From Nocardiopsis coralli (GTDB lineage: Bacteria > Actinomycetota > Actinomycetes > Streptosporangiales > Streptosporangiaceae): DNA of 64,000 nucleotides. This document shows positions 32,573 through 41,453 of the stretch, piece after piece. The stretch's first letter is position 1; the number at the start of each line of letters is the position of its first letter. The DNA lies in contig NZ_JADBGI010000018.1 of assembly GCF_014892575.1 (NCBI RefSeq), positions 57,370 through 121,369 on the forward strand, read 5' to 3'. The notes below the pieces were generated by a model. That model saw only the letters and a program-made list of their open reading frames with translations, did no database searches and was not told the origin of the DNA. The translations under genes and the position numbers were made by a program.

Positions 32573-34096
32573 TCACCCGGCCGGCGTGTAGTTGTACAGG
32601 GAGGGGGCCGCCGCACCGGACTGCGGTTCGATCTCGACATTGCCGTCGGAGACGTGCTGGTACGTGAGCCGGTAGAACGGCACGAACCAGGCCTCCTCGA
32701 CCAGGTGGCGGTTGAGTTCCCGCGCCGGTTCGGCGGCCTCGTCCGCGGGGGCGTTCTGGATCTCCCGCACCAGCTCCCCCACCGTGTCGTCGGTGGTCCC
32801 GAGGAAGTTGAAGGTTCCGGGCAGGACGAGTTCGGCCACGGTCACCCAGTCCTCGGCGGGCTGGGCGTTGTTCATGACCATGGCGGGATAGGCCTGGTCG
32901 GTGAAGACGGCCCTCAGGGCGTTGGCCGGGTCGAGCTCGTCCCACTCCAGGTCGATCCCGACCTCGGCAAGGTCGGTGCTGATGCTGGTGGCCATGGGTT
33001 CGCCGACGATCTCCGGCATGCGGGGCAGGGTCAGGTCGAAACCGTCGGGGTGCCCCGCCTCGGCCAGGAGCTCGCGCGCACGTTCGGGGTCGTGTTCGTA
33101 ACGGGAGTCCAGTTCGGGCTCGTAGGCCGCGGTCTCGGTCCCGAAGACCTGGTCGGTGAGTTCCCCCTGCCCGTCGACGAGCTTGTCGAGCATGGTGGGG
33201 CGGTCCAACGCGTGGTTGACCGCCTGGCGCACACGGCGGTCGGCGAGCTCGGGGACCAGGTGTCCGTCCCGGTCGAAGAGGATCAGCCCTTGGTAGTCGA
33301 TGTCCTGGGGGACGGACTCCAGACCGGGTTCGGAGCGCACCACCGACTGCTGGTCGGCCTCCTGGACGACGGCGGCGTTGATCTGCCCCGTGCGGACCCC
33401 GTTGACCAGCGCGTTCTCGCGGTCGAAGGCGCTGATGGCGACTTCTTCGTAGGGCAGGGGCTCGCCCCAGTACTCGTCCTTGCGCTCGAAGACCCAGGTG
33501 GTGCCGATCGCGGTCCGCCCGGGGTCGAGTTCGTAGGGCCCGGTCCCGTCTGGGGCGGTGGCGAGTCCGTCGCCGAGGGACCCGGGGTTGGCCATGAAAC
33601 CCGCGGCGTCGCTGAGGTAGTACAGCAGCGCCCGGTTGGGTTGGGAGAGGTGCACGACTGCCCGGAACTCGTCGGCGACCTCGACCCCCTCCAGCCCTTC
33701 CAGCGTGTGGGCCTGGCCTCCCCCGGCCTCGGGGAAGCGTTCCAGGTTGGCCTTGACCGCCTCGGCGTCGAAGGGTGTGCCGTCGTCGAAGGCGACGTCC
33801 TCGCGCAGGGTCAGCTCGAGCTCGGTAAGTGTGTCGTCGTAGGACCACTCGGTGGCGAGCATCGGCGCGTAGGTGCCGTCCGGTTCACGTCTGACCAGGC
33901 TGTCGTACACGGCTTGGAAGTAGGGCGCCGCCGAACCCATGGCGTCGGCCGGGTCGAGGCTCTGGGGCACCGTCATCGTGCCGATGGTCAGGGTGGCGGG
34001 GTCGTCGTCACCCGGGGGTCCGGCGCATCCGGCCAGTACCAGCAGGGCCACTCCGGCAGCCGCCGTGGCCGGGGTGGCCGGGGCTCTCGTGTGCAT
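32573..34096 (-). CDS. ABC transporter substrate-binding lipoprotein (SBP_bac_5 family)
   Basis: 507 residues from ATG 34096 (CTGGAGCG upstream). Lipobox LAGC at about 22-25 predicts a lipid-anchored extracytoplasmic receptor. Family 5 features: TIGTMTVPQSLDPADAMGSAAPYFQAVYDSLV, FDDGTPFDAEAVKANLERF, LADRRVRQAVNHALDR. Family 5 proteins bind peptides, nickel, opines and also cello- or chito-oligosaccharides. First gene of a tight leftward operon (receptor, permease, fused permease-ATPase, ATPase, GH20); divergent from the TetR-GH3-GH1 unit. Confidence 0.9.
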   Translation of the reverse strand: MHTRAPATPATAAAGVALLVLAGCAGPPGDDDPATLTIGTMTVPQSLDPADAMGSAAPYFQAVYDSLVRREPDGTYAPMLATEWSYDDTLTELELTLREDVAFDDGTPFDAEAVKANLERFPEAGGGQAHTLEGLEGVEVADEFRAVVHLSQPNRALLYYLSDAAGFMANPGSLGDGLATAPDGTGPYELDPGRTAIGTTWVFERKDEYWGEPLPYEEVAISAFDRENALVNGVRTGQINAAVVQEADQQSVVRSEPGLESVPQDIDYQGLILFDRDGHLVPELADRRVRQAVNHALDRPTMLDKLVDGQGELTDQVFGTETAAYEPELDSRYEHDPERARELLAEAGHPDGFDLTLPRMPEIVGEPMATSISTDLAEVGIDLEWDELDPANALRAVFTDQAYPAMVMNNAQPAEDWVTVAELVLPGTFNFLGTTDDTVGELVREIQNAPADEAAEPARELNRHLVEEAWFVPFYRLTYQHVSDGNVEIEPQSGAAAPSLYNYTPAG

Positions 34097-34165
34097 GTCC
34101 CGCTCCAGGGGGCAGGGCCCGGGATCGGAACCCCGGGCGGTGGTCATTGTGTCTGGCGCCACAAA

Positions 34166-34185
34166 TTAACCACATGGTAGGTTTT
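34166..34185. promoter_or_regulatory. Putative TetR operator in divergent promoter region
   Basis: TTAACC...GGTTTT arms surround the central ACCACATGGT near-palindrome. The stretch is AT-rich relative to its surroundings and sits about 70 bases before the importer operon start and 150 before the TetR gene, where a TetR dimer could repress both directions. Confidence 0.35.
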
Positions 34186-34331
34186 GCTTCGTCGCCGCAC
34201 AACAGCTCGGGCGAACACGGACGAAGGAGGGGAGGAGAAGCCGGGGTCGTACTCTCGAGAACCACCGGAGCACCGGCGAAGGCCCGGGCGCCCGCGCCAC
34301 GAGAACCGACGACCCGCGAGGAGACCACCCC

Positions 34332-35003
34332 GTGACGGACCCACAGCGCGACCGGCCGCGGATGACCAAGGGAGAACGCACCCGGCAGCGCATCCTCGAC
34401 GCGGCCGCGGAACTGTTCTCCCGTTCCGGTTACCGGGCCGTCTCCCTGCGCGACATCGCCTCGCACGCCGGCCTCACCCACGCGGGGGTCCTCCACCACT
34501 TCCCGAACAAGGAAGCCACGCTCCTGGACGTCCTGGGCAGGCGCGACGCGATCGACGCCCCGAAGGTGCTCGACCCCGACCTGAGCAGCCGCGAACGCAT
34601 CGGGAACGTCGTGTCGATCGTGGAGCGCAACGCCGGTACGCCCGGCCTGGTCTCGCTGTACGTCAACCTGTCCGCCGAGGCCACCGATCCCGCCCACCCG
34701 GCCCACACGTACTTCACGCGGAGGTACGAGCTGCTCCGCGACCACCTCACCGCGGCCTTCACCGACCTGCTCGACGACGGGGACGAGCCCTCCCCCGAGC
34801 TGGCCGCCCAGCAGTTCCTCGCCCTGCAGGACGGCCTCCAGATCCAATGGCTGTTGAACCCCGACGCCGTCGACATGCGCGCGGCCGTCACCTCCTACCT
34901 GCGCGGTATCGGCATCGAGCTCACCGACGCCCCGCACCCGTCCTCCCGGGCCCCGGGGTCCGAGACACCGGCCCGAGGCCCGGAGCCCGCCCCACCCCAC
35001 TGA
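34332..35003 (+). CDS. TetR family transcriptional regulator
   Basis: 223 residues from GTG 34332 (GAGGAG 8 bases upstream). N-terminal TetR HTH: GERTRQRILDAAAELFSRSGYRAVSLRDIASHAGLTHAGVLHHFPNKEATL (about 14-65), then an all-helical ligand-binding domain and a proline-rich tail. Likely autorepressor and repressor of the glycoside genes: GH3 follows after 12 bp, and the importer operon is divergent. TetR control of a sugar locus is less usual than LacI in actinomycetes. Inducer presumably a transported glycoside, but this is inference. Confidence 0.88.
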   Translation: MTDPQRDRPRMTKGERTRQRILDAAAELFSRSGYRAVSLRDIASHAGLTHAGVLHHFPNKEATLLDVLGRRDAIDAPKVLDPDLSSRERIGNVVSIVERNAGTPGLVSLYVNLSAEATDPAHPAHTYFTRRYELLRDHLTAAFTDLLDDGDEPSPELAAQQFLALQDGLQIQWLLNPDAVDMRAAVTSYLRGIGIELTDAPHPSSRAPGSETPARGPEPAPPH

Positions 35004-35015
35004 CGAGAGGTCCAC

Positions 35016-37274
35016 ATGAGCACAGCGCCCGACCGGCCGACCGCCCCCGGCCCGACCCTCGCCGACAAGGCCGCCGCCACCTCCGGCTCCGACACCTGGC
35101 ACTCGGCGGAGGTCGGGGACACCCTGCGCTCCCTCCACCTGTCCGACGGCCCGCACGGTGTGCGTGCACAACCTGACGGGGGCGACCACCTCGGCATCGG
35201 CACGAGCCTCCCGGCGACCTGCTTTCCTCCCGCGGTCGGGCTCGGGGCGACCTGGAACCCCGGGCTGGTGCGGCGGGTCGGCCGGGCGCTGGGCACCGAG
35301 GCCTCGTCGATGGGCGTGGACGTCCTCCTGGGGCCCGGCATGAACATCAAGCGCTCACCCCTGTGCGGACGCAACTTCGAGTACGTCTCGGAGGACCCGC
35401 ACGTCACCGCCAGGATCGCGGCCGCCCTGGTCGAGGGCGTGCAGAGCCGCGGGGTCGGTGCGTGTGTCAAGCACTTCGCCGCCAACAACCAGGAGACCGA
35501 CCGGATGCGCGTGAGCGCGGACGTGGACGAGCGCACCCTGCGCGAGATCTACCTGCCGGCGTTCGAGGAGGTCGTCCGCGCCACGGAACCCGCGATGGTG
35601 ATGTGTTCGTACAACCGCATCAACGGGGTGTACGCGAGCCAGGACCCGTGGTTGCTCACCACCCTGCTGCGTGAGGAGTGGGGATTCGAGGGCGCGGTCG
35701 TCTCGGACTGGGGCGCGGTGGTGGACCGGGTCGAGGCCGTACGGGCCGGGTTGGACCTGGAGATGCCGCCGAGCGGGACCGACCACAGGATCACCGAGGC
35801 GGTCGAGCGGGGCGACCTGGACGAATCGGTCCTGGACACGGTGGTGGCCCGGCTCCGGCACGTGCAGGGGCGGGTCTCGACCGACGCCTCCCGCCCTCCC
35901 CGGCACGACGAGCACGATGCGCTCGCACGGGAGGCGGCTCGCGAGGCGATGGTCCTCCTCCGGAACGAGGGGAACGTGCTGCCCCTGGCGCCGGAGCACA
36001 CGGTCGCGGTCATCGGCGAGTTCGCCCGCACACCGCGGTACCAGGGCGGGGGTTCCTCGCACGTGGTGCCCACCCGCGTGACCAGCGCACTGGACGCCTT
36101 CGCCGAGGCGCGTCCCGAGGGCGTGCGCTTCGCCCCGGGTTTCACCCTGGACGGGGACACCGCGCAGGCCGGGGCGTTGGCGGAGGAGGCCGTGGGCGTT
36201 GCCCGCGAGGCCGACACCGCGGTGCTGTTCCTCGGGCTGCCCGACCTGGCCGAGTCCGAGGGTTACGACCGCTCCGACATCGACCTTCCGGCGGACCAGG
36301 TGGACCTGCTGGCCAGGGTGCGCGAGGTCAGTGACCGTGTGGTGGTCGTGCTGTCCAACGGCGGTGTGGTCTCGGTGGGCGACTGGGACCGGGACACCGA
36401 CGCCGTCCTGGAGGCCTGGTTGCTCGGCCAGGCGGGCGGGGCAGCCGTGGTGGACGTGCTGACCGGTGCGTACGCGCCCTCCGGGCGGCTGACCGAGACC
36501 GTTCCGCTGCGCCTGAGCGATCACCCCAGTTACCTGAACTTCCCCGGCGAGTACGGCCACGTGCGCTACGGCGAGGGTGTGTTCGTCGGGTACCGGTACT
36601 TCGACACGCTCGGCGTGCCGGTCGCCTACCCCTTCGGGCACGGGCTGACCTACACCGCCTTCGAGTACACGGACCTGGAGGTCGCGGCCGCCGGCGAGCA
36701 CACCTGGAACGTGTCCTGCACCGTGACCAACACCGGCGGCCGCGCGGGCCAGGAGGTCGTCCAGCTGTACACGGGCGTGGAACAGCGGTACCCCACACGC
36801 CCGGGGCACGAGCTGCGCGGGTTCGAGAAGGTGGAGCTGGAACCGGGCGCGAGCGCGCGGGTCGAACTGGCGCTGACCGGCCGTGACCTGTCCACGTGGG
36901 ACCCGGTGCACCACCGTTGGTCGCTGGCCGGGGGCGAGTACACGGTGGCCGTGGGCGCCTCGTCGCGCGACCTGCGGCTCACGGGATCGCTCACCACGGC
37001 GGGCGACCGCTTCACGCCCGCCCTGAGCAAGGCCTCCACCATCGCCGAATGGCGGAGCCACCCCGTCGGCGGCCCGGTCCTGGAAGAGCTGCGCAAGGGC
37101 ATGGAAGGCCTGGACGAGTTGCCCCCGGAGGTGCTCGGCATGGCCGGCTCCATGCCGCTGGGCACTCTGAGCACGTTCGGGCTCGGTGTGACCGAGGAGG
37201 ACCTGGACCAGTTGGTCACCGCGGTCGAGGGCGAGCGGCAGAACGCGATCGAGCGCGGCGAGATCACCGGTTGA
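35016..37274 (+). CDS. Glycoside hydrolase family 3 (beta-glucosidase type)
   Basis: 752 residues from ATG 35016. GH3 N-terminal TIM barrel with SDGPHGVR, GPGMNIKRSPLCGRNFEYVSEDP, KHFAANNQETDR and catalytic nucleophile Asp231 in VVSDWGAV; C-terminal alpha/beta sandwich (AVIGEFARTPRYQGGGSSHV) and a fibronectin-III-like domain (NTGGRAGQEVVQLY). No signal peptide, so it acts on imported sugar. The layout is that of bacterial beta-glucosidases/beta-xylosidases rather than of two-domain NagZ proteins. Second gene of the TetR-GH3-GH1 operon. Confidence 0.9.
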   Translation: MSTAPDRPTAPGPTLADKAAATSGSDTWHSAEVGDTLRSLHLSDGPHGVRAQPDGGDHLGIGTSLPATCFPPAVGLGATWNPGLVRRVGRALGTEASSMGVDVLLGPGMNIKRSPLCGRNFEYVSEDPHVTARIAAALVEGVQSRGVGACVKHFAANNQETDRMRVSADVDERTLREIYLPAFEEVVRATEPAMVMCSYNRINGVYASQDPWLLTTLLREEWGFEGAVVSDWGAVVDRVEAVRAGLDLEMPPSGTDHRITEAVERGDLDESVLDTVVARLRHVQGRVSTDASRPPRHDEHDALAREAAREAMVLLRNEGNVLPLAPEHTVAVIGEFARTPRYQGGGSSHVVPTRVTSALDAFAEARPEGVRFAPGFTLDGDTAQAGALAEEAVGVAREADTAVLFLGLPDLAESEGYDRSDIDLPADQVDLLARVREVSDRVVVVLSNGGVVSVGDWDRDTDAVLEAWLLGQAGGAAVVDVLTGAYAPSGRLTETVPLRLSDHPSYLNFPGEYGHVRYGEGVFVGYRYFDTLGVPVAYPFGHGLTYTAFEYTDLEVAAAGEHTWNVSCTVTNTGGRAGQEVVQLYTGVEQRYPTRPGHELRGFEKVELEPGASARVELALTGRDLSTWDPVHHRWSLAGGEYTVAVGASSRDLRLTGSLTTAGDRFTPALSKASTIAEWRSHPVGGPVLEELRKGMEGLDELPPEVLGMAGSMPLGTLSTFGLGVTEEDLDQLVTAVEGERQNAIERGEITG

Positions 37275-37287
37275 GAGGGACCAGACC

Positions 37288-38502
37288 ATGGCGAACACAC
37301 TGCCCGACGGGTTCCTGTGGGGCGCCGCGACAGCGGGCCACCAGGTGGAGGGCAACAACACCGGCAGCGACGTCTGGGCCCTGGAGCACGCGCCCGGGTC
37401 CCCGCTCCCCCAGCGCAGCGGGGACGCCTGCGACAGCTACCACCGGTGGCGCGAGGACCTGGACATCGTGCGCGACCTGGGACTGAACAGCTACCGGTTC
37501 GGGGTGGAGTGGGCGCGGATCGAGCCCGCCCCCGGACAGTTCTCGCGGGCCGAACTCGCGCACTACCGGCGGATGGTCGAGGGCTGCCTGGAACGCGGGA
37601 TCACCCCGGTGGTGACCCTGCACCACTTCGCCTCACCCGCGTGGTTCCGTTCCGGGGGCGGGTGGACCTCCGCGGAGGGGATCGCGCTCTTCCGCCGCTA
37701 CGTGCGGCAGGTCAAGGCCGTGCTGGACGGTGTCCCCTGGGTGTGCACCATCAACGAGCCGAACATGCTCGCGATGATCTCCGGTGTGCGCAGCGCCGCC
37801 GAGGAACCCGGGGACGCCGAGGGATCCGGGGACGGCGGTTCCCAGGGGCTGGTCGCGGGCGCGATGCCGCCGCCGGACCAGGGGGTCGCCGACGCGCTCA
37901 TGGCCGCCCACCACGCCGCACGCGAAGAGCTGTCCGACCTGCAGGGGACGGCCGTCGGGTGGACCGTGGCCAACCAGGGTTTCCAGGCCCTGGACGGGGC
38001 CGAGGAGCGGGCCGCGGAGTGGGCCCTGACCCGCGAGGACCAGTTCCTGGACGCCGCCGTCGAGGACGACTTCATCGGGGTGCAGGCCTACACCCGGGTG
38101 CGGATCAGCCCCGACGGGCCCGTCGACCCGCCCGCGGACGCCCGCCGCACGATCACCGGTTGGGAGTTCTACCCGCAGGCCCTGGAGGGGGCCGTCCGGC
38201 ACACCGCCGAGCGCACGGGCGGCGTTCCGGTGCTGGTCACCGAGAACGGCATCGCGACCGCCTCCGACGAGGAACGCATCGAGTACACCCGTGGTGCGTT
38301 GGCCGGCCTGAACCGGGCGGTCCGCGACGGTGTGGACGTACGCGGTTACCTCCACTGGTCGTTGCTGGACAACTACGAGTGGGGCCGTTGGGAGCCCACC
38401 TTCGGTCTGGTCTCGGTCGACCGGGAGACCTTCGTGCGTTCGGTCAAACCGAGCGGACGCTGGTACGGCGACGTGGCCCGCGAGGGCCGTCTGCCGAGCT
38501 GA
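37288..38502 (+). CDS. Glycoside hydrolase family 1 (beta-glucosidase type)
   Basis: 404 residues from ATG 37288, 13 bases after the GH3 stop. GH1 N-terminal signature FLWGAATAGHQVEGNN; acid/base Glu157 in TINEPN; nucleophile Glu319 in VTENGIA; aglycone-site WSLLDNYEWGRWEPTFGLVSVD near the C-terminus. Shorter than the usual 440-480 residues because of loop deletions, which fits an exo-enzyme on small cytosolic substrates. With GH3 and GH20 it suggests breakdown of mixed beta-linked glucosides and amino sugars brought in by the divergent importer. Confidence 0.9.
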   Translation: MANTLPDGFLWGAATAGHQVEGNNTGSDVWALEHAPGSPLPQRSGDACDSYHRWREDLDIVRDLGLNSYRFGVEWARIEPAPGQFSRAELAHYRRMVEGCLERGITPVVTLHHFASPAWFRSGGGWTSAEGIALFRRYVRQVKAVLDGVPWVCTINEPNMLAMISGVRSAAEEPGDAEGSGDGGSQGLVAGAMPPPDQGVADALMAAHHAAREELSDLQGTAVGWTVANQGFQALDGAEERAAEWALTREDQFLDAAVEDDFIGVQAYTRVRISPDGPVDPPADARRTITGWEFYPQALEGAVRHTAERTGGVPVLVTENGIATASDEERIEYTRGALAGLNRAVRDGVDVRGYLHWSLLDNYEWGRWEPTFGLVSVDRETFVRSVKPSGRWYGDVAREGRLPS

Positions 38503-38543
38503 CCCGGCGCCGGGGCGGGGGCGGGACCGTCCCGGCGTCCGGT

Positions 38544-39044
38544 TCACCCGGCGCGCTCGGGCCGGAAGGTGCGGACCCCGGTGACGGCGAGCGTGAGGGC
38601 GGAGGCCGCGAGCAGGCCGCCGGAGAGCAGCCACTCGCGGGAGCCGTCCGGGCCGTACACCCGGCCGGACGCGCCGGTGTCAACCGCGGCGACCTCGGTC
38701 TCCGGGACGCAGGTGTCGCGTCCGGCGGCGTGCAGGACGGTCTCACGCGCGTCGGCCAAGTTCGTGGCCTGCGTGTCGTCGGCCGCAGCGTCGGCGGCGT
38801 CCGGGGTGAAGGTCCCGTGGCAGGTGCAGGACTCGTGCCCCGGGTGCTGCACGCAGACCGCCTCGGCCGGGGCGAACACCCCCGGTGTACCGTCGCCGCG
38901 GGCGGAACGCAGGTCCTGTTCCAGCCCGGTCAGCGCGACCCAGCCCACCAGCGCGGCCAGGAGTGCGAGCACCACGCCGAAGGCGCTGATGCGGGGGCTG
39001 TGGACGCGGGGTCGGCGGGCGCGGGGTCCGGTTCCGGGGCGCAT
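38544..39044 (-). CDS. Small membrane protein of unknown function
   Basis: 166 residues from ATG 39044, overlapping the MFS stop as TGATG, so translation is probably coupled. One N-terminal helix (FGVVLALLAALVGWVALTGL), an extracytoplasmic stretch with four cysteines (AVCVQHPGHESCTCHG and DTCVPETE) and a second helix near the C-terminus (WLLSGGLLAASALTLAVTGV) before a basic tail. The cysteines outside the membrane could be disulfide-bonded. No family recognised. Operon with the MFS transporter suggests an accessory subunit. Confidence 0.6.
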   Translation of the reverse strand: MRPGTGPRARRPRVHSPRISAFGVVLALLAALVGWVALTGLEQDLRSARGDGTPGVFAPAEAVCVQHPGHESCTCHGTFTPDAADAAADDTQATNLADARETVLHAAGRDTCVPETEVAAVDTGASGRVYGPDGSREWLLSGGLLAASALTLAVTGVRTFRPERAG

Positions 39045-40366
39045 CACCGTTCCCCCTCCGGTCCGCCGTGCGCCGGCATCCTGCGGATCATGGCGACCGC
39101 GAGCGCGCACAGGAGCGCGGCGAACACCCACAGGGGCGCGTACCCGCCGGTGGTGTCCCGGATCGTCCCACCCAGGACCGCCGCGGCGCCCGCCCCGAGC
39201 TGGTGCGCGGCGTTGACCCAGCCGAAGACGATCGCACCGTCGCGGCCGAAGTAGCGGGTGGAGAGCTCGATGACCGGCGGGACGGTCGCCACGTCCAGCA
39301 GCCCGAACACGACCACGAACACCAGGAGCGCGGGGCCGGGGTGCGGGCCGAGCAGCACGGGCAGGGCGGCCAGCAGCAGCGCACGCCCGGCGAAGTACCC
39401 GGCGAGCAGCCACCGCGGGTCGGCGCGGTCGGTGAGCCAGCCGGAGAGCACGGTTCCGACCAGGGAGAACACCCCGATCCCTGAGACCAGCGCGGCGGCG
39501 ACGGTGGAAGCCATCCCGTGGTCCTGGGCGGCCGGCACGAAGTGGGTCCACATGAGCCCGTTGGTGGAGGCGCCGCAGACCGCGAACACCCCCGCGAGCA
39601 GGGCGAACCGGGGGTCGCGCAGGGCAGTGGCGAGCACGGTGACGGTGCGGCGGGCGGCGCCCGGGGCGGGACGGGGTTCGGGCGGGGACGCGGGGTCGGC
39701 GGAACCGTGGCCGTACGGCGCCAGGCCGACGTCCTCCGGTCGGTCGCGCAGGACCAGGGCGGCCAGCGCGGCCAGGACGAACACGGTCAGGGCGAGCGTG
39801 ACCAGGGCGGGGCGCCATCCCTGGTGGTCGATGGTCCACGCGACGGCCGGGAGGAAGGCGAGCTGCCCGAACGCGCTCGCGCCGGTCAGGGTTCCGAGCA
39901 CGAGTCCGCGCCGGGCGGTGAACCAGCGCCGGGCGACGGTCGCGGCGAAGGTCATCGCCACCGCCCCGGTCCCGGCGCCGACGAGCAGGCCCCAGTAGAG
40001 GGTGAGCTGCCAGGGCGCGGACATCACGGTGGTCAGGAGCGTTCCGGCCCCGACCACCGCGAGGGCGGCCACGGCGACGCGGTGCAGGCCGAAGCGGTCC
40101 ATGAGCGCGGCGGCGAAGGGGGCGACGGCGCCGTACAGCACCATGTTGACCGACGCGGCCAGGGCGATCGACGAACGCGACCAGGCGTACTCGGCGTGGA
40201 GGGGTTCCACGAGCAGGCCGGGCACGGCGGTGAGGACCGCGGCGCCGACGACGACCAGGGCCGCGACCGCCGCAACCCACCAGGCGCGGTGGATGCGGGG
40301 GCGGCGGTCGGAACCGGGGCCGGGCCGGCGTGCGCGGGCGGTGGCGGGTGCGTCTTCGGTGTTCAT
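39044..40366 (-). CDS. MFS transporter
   Basis: 440 residues from ATG 40366. Twelve hydrophobic segments, loop 2-3 motif DRFGLHRV (variant of motif A), central loop after TM6 rich in Pro/Ala, second-half motif DRADPRW. Resembles the cyanate/oxalate-formate type MFS subgroup (WSRSSIALAASVNMVLYGAVAPFAAALMDRFG). Substrate unknown. Divergent from the GlxA-type regulator at 40438 with only 71 bp between start codons, so regulation by that protein is likely. Coupled to a small membrane protein downstream. Confidence 0.85.
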   Translation of the reverse strand: MNTEDAPATARARRPGPGSDRRPRIHRAWWVAAVAALVVVGAAVLTAVPGLLVEPLHAEYAWSRSSIALAASVNMVLYGAVAPFAAALMDRFGLHRVAVAALAVVGAGTLLTTVMSAPWQLTLYWGLLVGAGTGAVAMTFAATVARRWFTARRGLVLGTLTGASAFGQLAFLPAVAWTIDHQGWRPALVTLALTVFVLAALAALVLRDRPEDVGLAPYGHGSADPASPPEPRPAPGAARRTVTVLATALRDPRFALLAGVFAVCGASTNGLMWTHFVPAAQDHGMASTVAAALVSGIGVFSLVGTVLSGWLTDRADPRWLLAGYFAGRALLLAALPVLLGPHPGPALLVFVVVFGLLDVATVPPVIELSTRYFGRDGAIVFGWVNAAHQLGAGAAAVLGGTIRDTTGGYAPLWVFAALLCALAVAMIRRMPAHGGPEGER

Positions 40367-40437
40367 GGCTCCAGCGTCCGCCGCGGGGGTGTGCTCCGGA
40401 CAGTGGCCCGGATGCCAACATGTGCAAGGATCGGGCC

Positions 40438-41418
40438 ATGGGGCATTTCCGTGGGACTGCGCCGCACCGGGTGGCGGTGTTCGTGCGCGACGGGGCGCTG
40501 CCGATCGAGACCGGGATCGTGCACCGGCTGTTCGGACAGGCCCGGGACACGACGGGGCGGGCGCTGTACGAGGTGGTCACCTGTGCGCTGGCGCCGGGGC
40601 CGGTGCGGACCGACACCGACCTCGGGTTCACGGTTCCGCACGGGCCCGCTCCCCTGGCGGACGCGGACACGGTGTTGGTGCCCGCGGCCGAGGAGGACTA
40701 CGTCGAACGCCCGCACGACCCGCTCGCCCCGGAGCTGGCCGACGCGCTGGCACAGGTGCGGCCGGGGACGCGGGTGGCCTCGATCTGCTCGGCGGCGTTC
40801 GTGCTCGCCGCGCTGGGGTGGTTGGACGGGTGCCGGGTGACCACGCACTGGCGCTCCACGGGGTTCTTCCGCGCGATGTACCCGCACATCGACCTGGACC
40901 CGGACGTGCTGTACACGGACAACGGGCGCGTGCTGACCGCCGCGGGGGTGGCGTCCGGGATCGACCTGAGCCTGCACATGATCCGGACGGACCACGGGGC
41001 GGCGGTCGCCAACGAGGTCGCGCGGGGGACGGTGGTTCCCCCGCACCGGGACGGGGGCCAGGCCCAGTACGTGCGCAGGCCGGTCCCCGAACCCGAGGGC
41101 ACGGCGACCGGCGCCGCGCGGGCGTGGGCGGTCGCGCACCTGGACGAGCGGCCGACGCTGGCGCGGATGGCGGAGGTGGCGTCGATGAGCGTACGGACCT
41201 TCACGCGCCGGTTCCGGGAGGAGACGGGGGTGTCGCCGGGCCGGTGGCTGACCGCGCGCCGGCTGGACCGGGCACGCGAGCTGCTGGAGGGCACGCGCAT
41301 GCCGGTCGACCGCATCGCGCACGAGACGGGGTTCGGAACGGGGGCGTCGCTGCGCCAGCACATGCGCGCCGAGCTGGGGGTGTCGCCCGGCGGCTACCGC
41401 CGCACCTTCGGAGCCTGA
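40438..41418 (+). CDS. GlxA family transcriptional regulator (DJ-1/PfpI-like + AraC HTH)
   Basis: 326 residues from ATG 40438. Residues about 10-190 are an amidotransferase-like DJ-1/PfpI domain (VAVFVRDGALPIETGIV, VASICSAAFVLAALGWLDGCRVTTHW) and residues about 225-326 an AraC double helix-turn-helix (TLARMAEVASMSVRTFTRRFREETGVSPGRWLTARRLDRARELLEGT, VDRIAHETGFGTGASLRQHMRAELGVSPGGYRRTF). GlxA proteins are regulators; the PfpI domain senses an unknown ligand. Ser/Ala environment around CSAAF keeps a cysteine (CSA) in the nucleophile-elbow position. Probable regulator of the divergent MFS gene. Confidence 0.88.
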   Translation: MGHFRGTAPHRVAVFVRDGALPIETGIVHRLFGQARDTTGRALYEVVTCALAPGPVRTDTDLGFTVPHGPAPLADADTVLVPAAEEDYVERPHDPLAPELADALAQVRPGTRVASICSAAFVLAALGWLDGCRVTTHWRSTGFFRAMYPHIDLDPDVLYTDNGRVLTAAGVASGIDLSLHMIRTDHGAAVANEVARGTVVPPHRDGGQAQYVRRPVPEPEGTATGAARAWAVAHLDERPTLARMAEVASMSVRTFTRRFREETGVSPGRWLTARRLDRARELLEGTRMPVDRIAHETGFGTGASLRQHMRAELGVSPGGYRRTFGA

Positions 41419-41453
41419 CCCGGGACCCGCGGAACCGACCCGTTCCCCGCCCG

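Noticed and set aside
27397..38502. Secondary-metabolite biosynthetic cluster
   Set aside because: No PKS, NRPS, terpene synthase or RiPP genes; the content is a transport and glycosidase locus.
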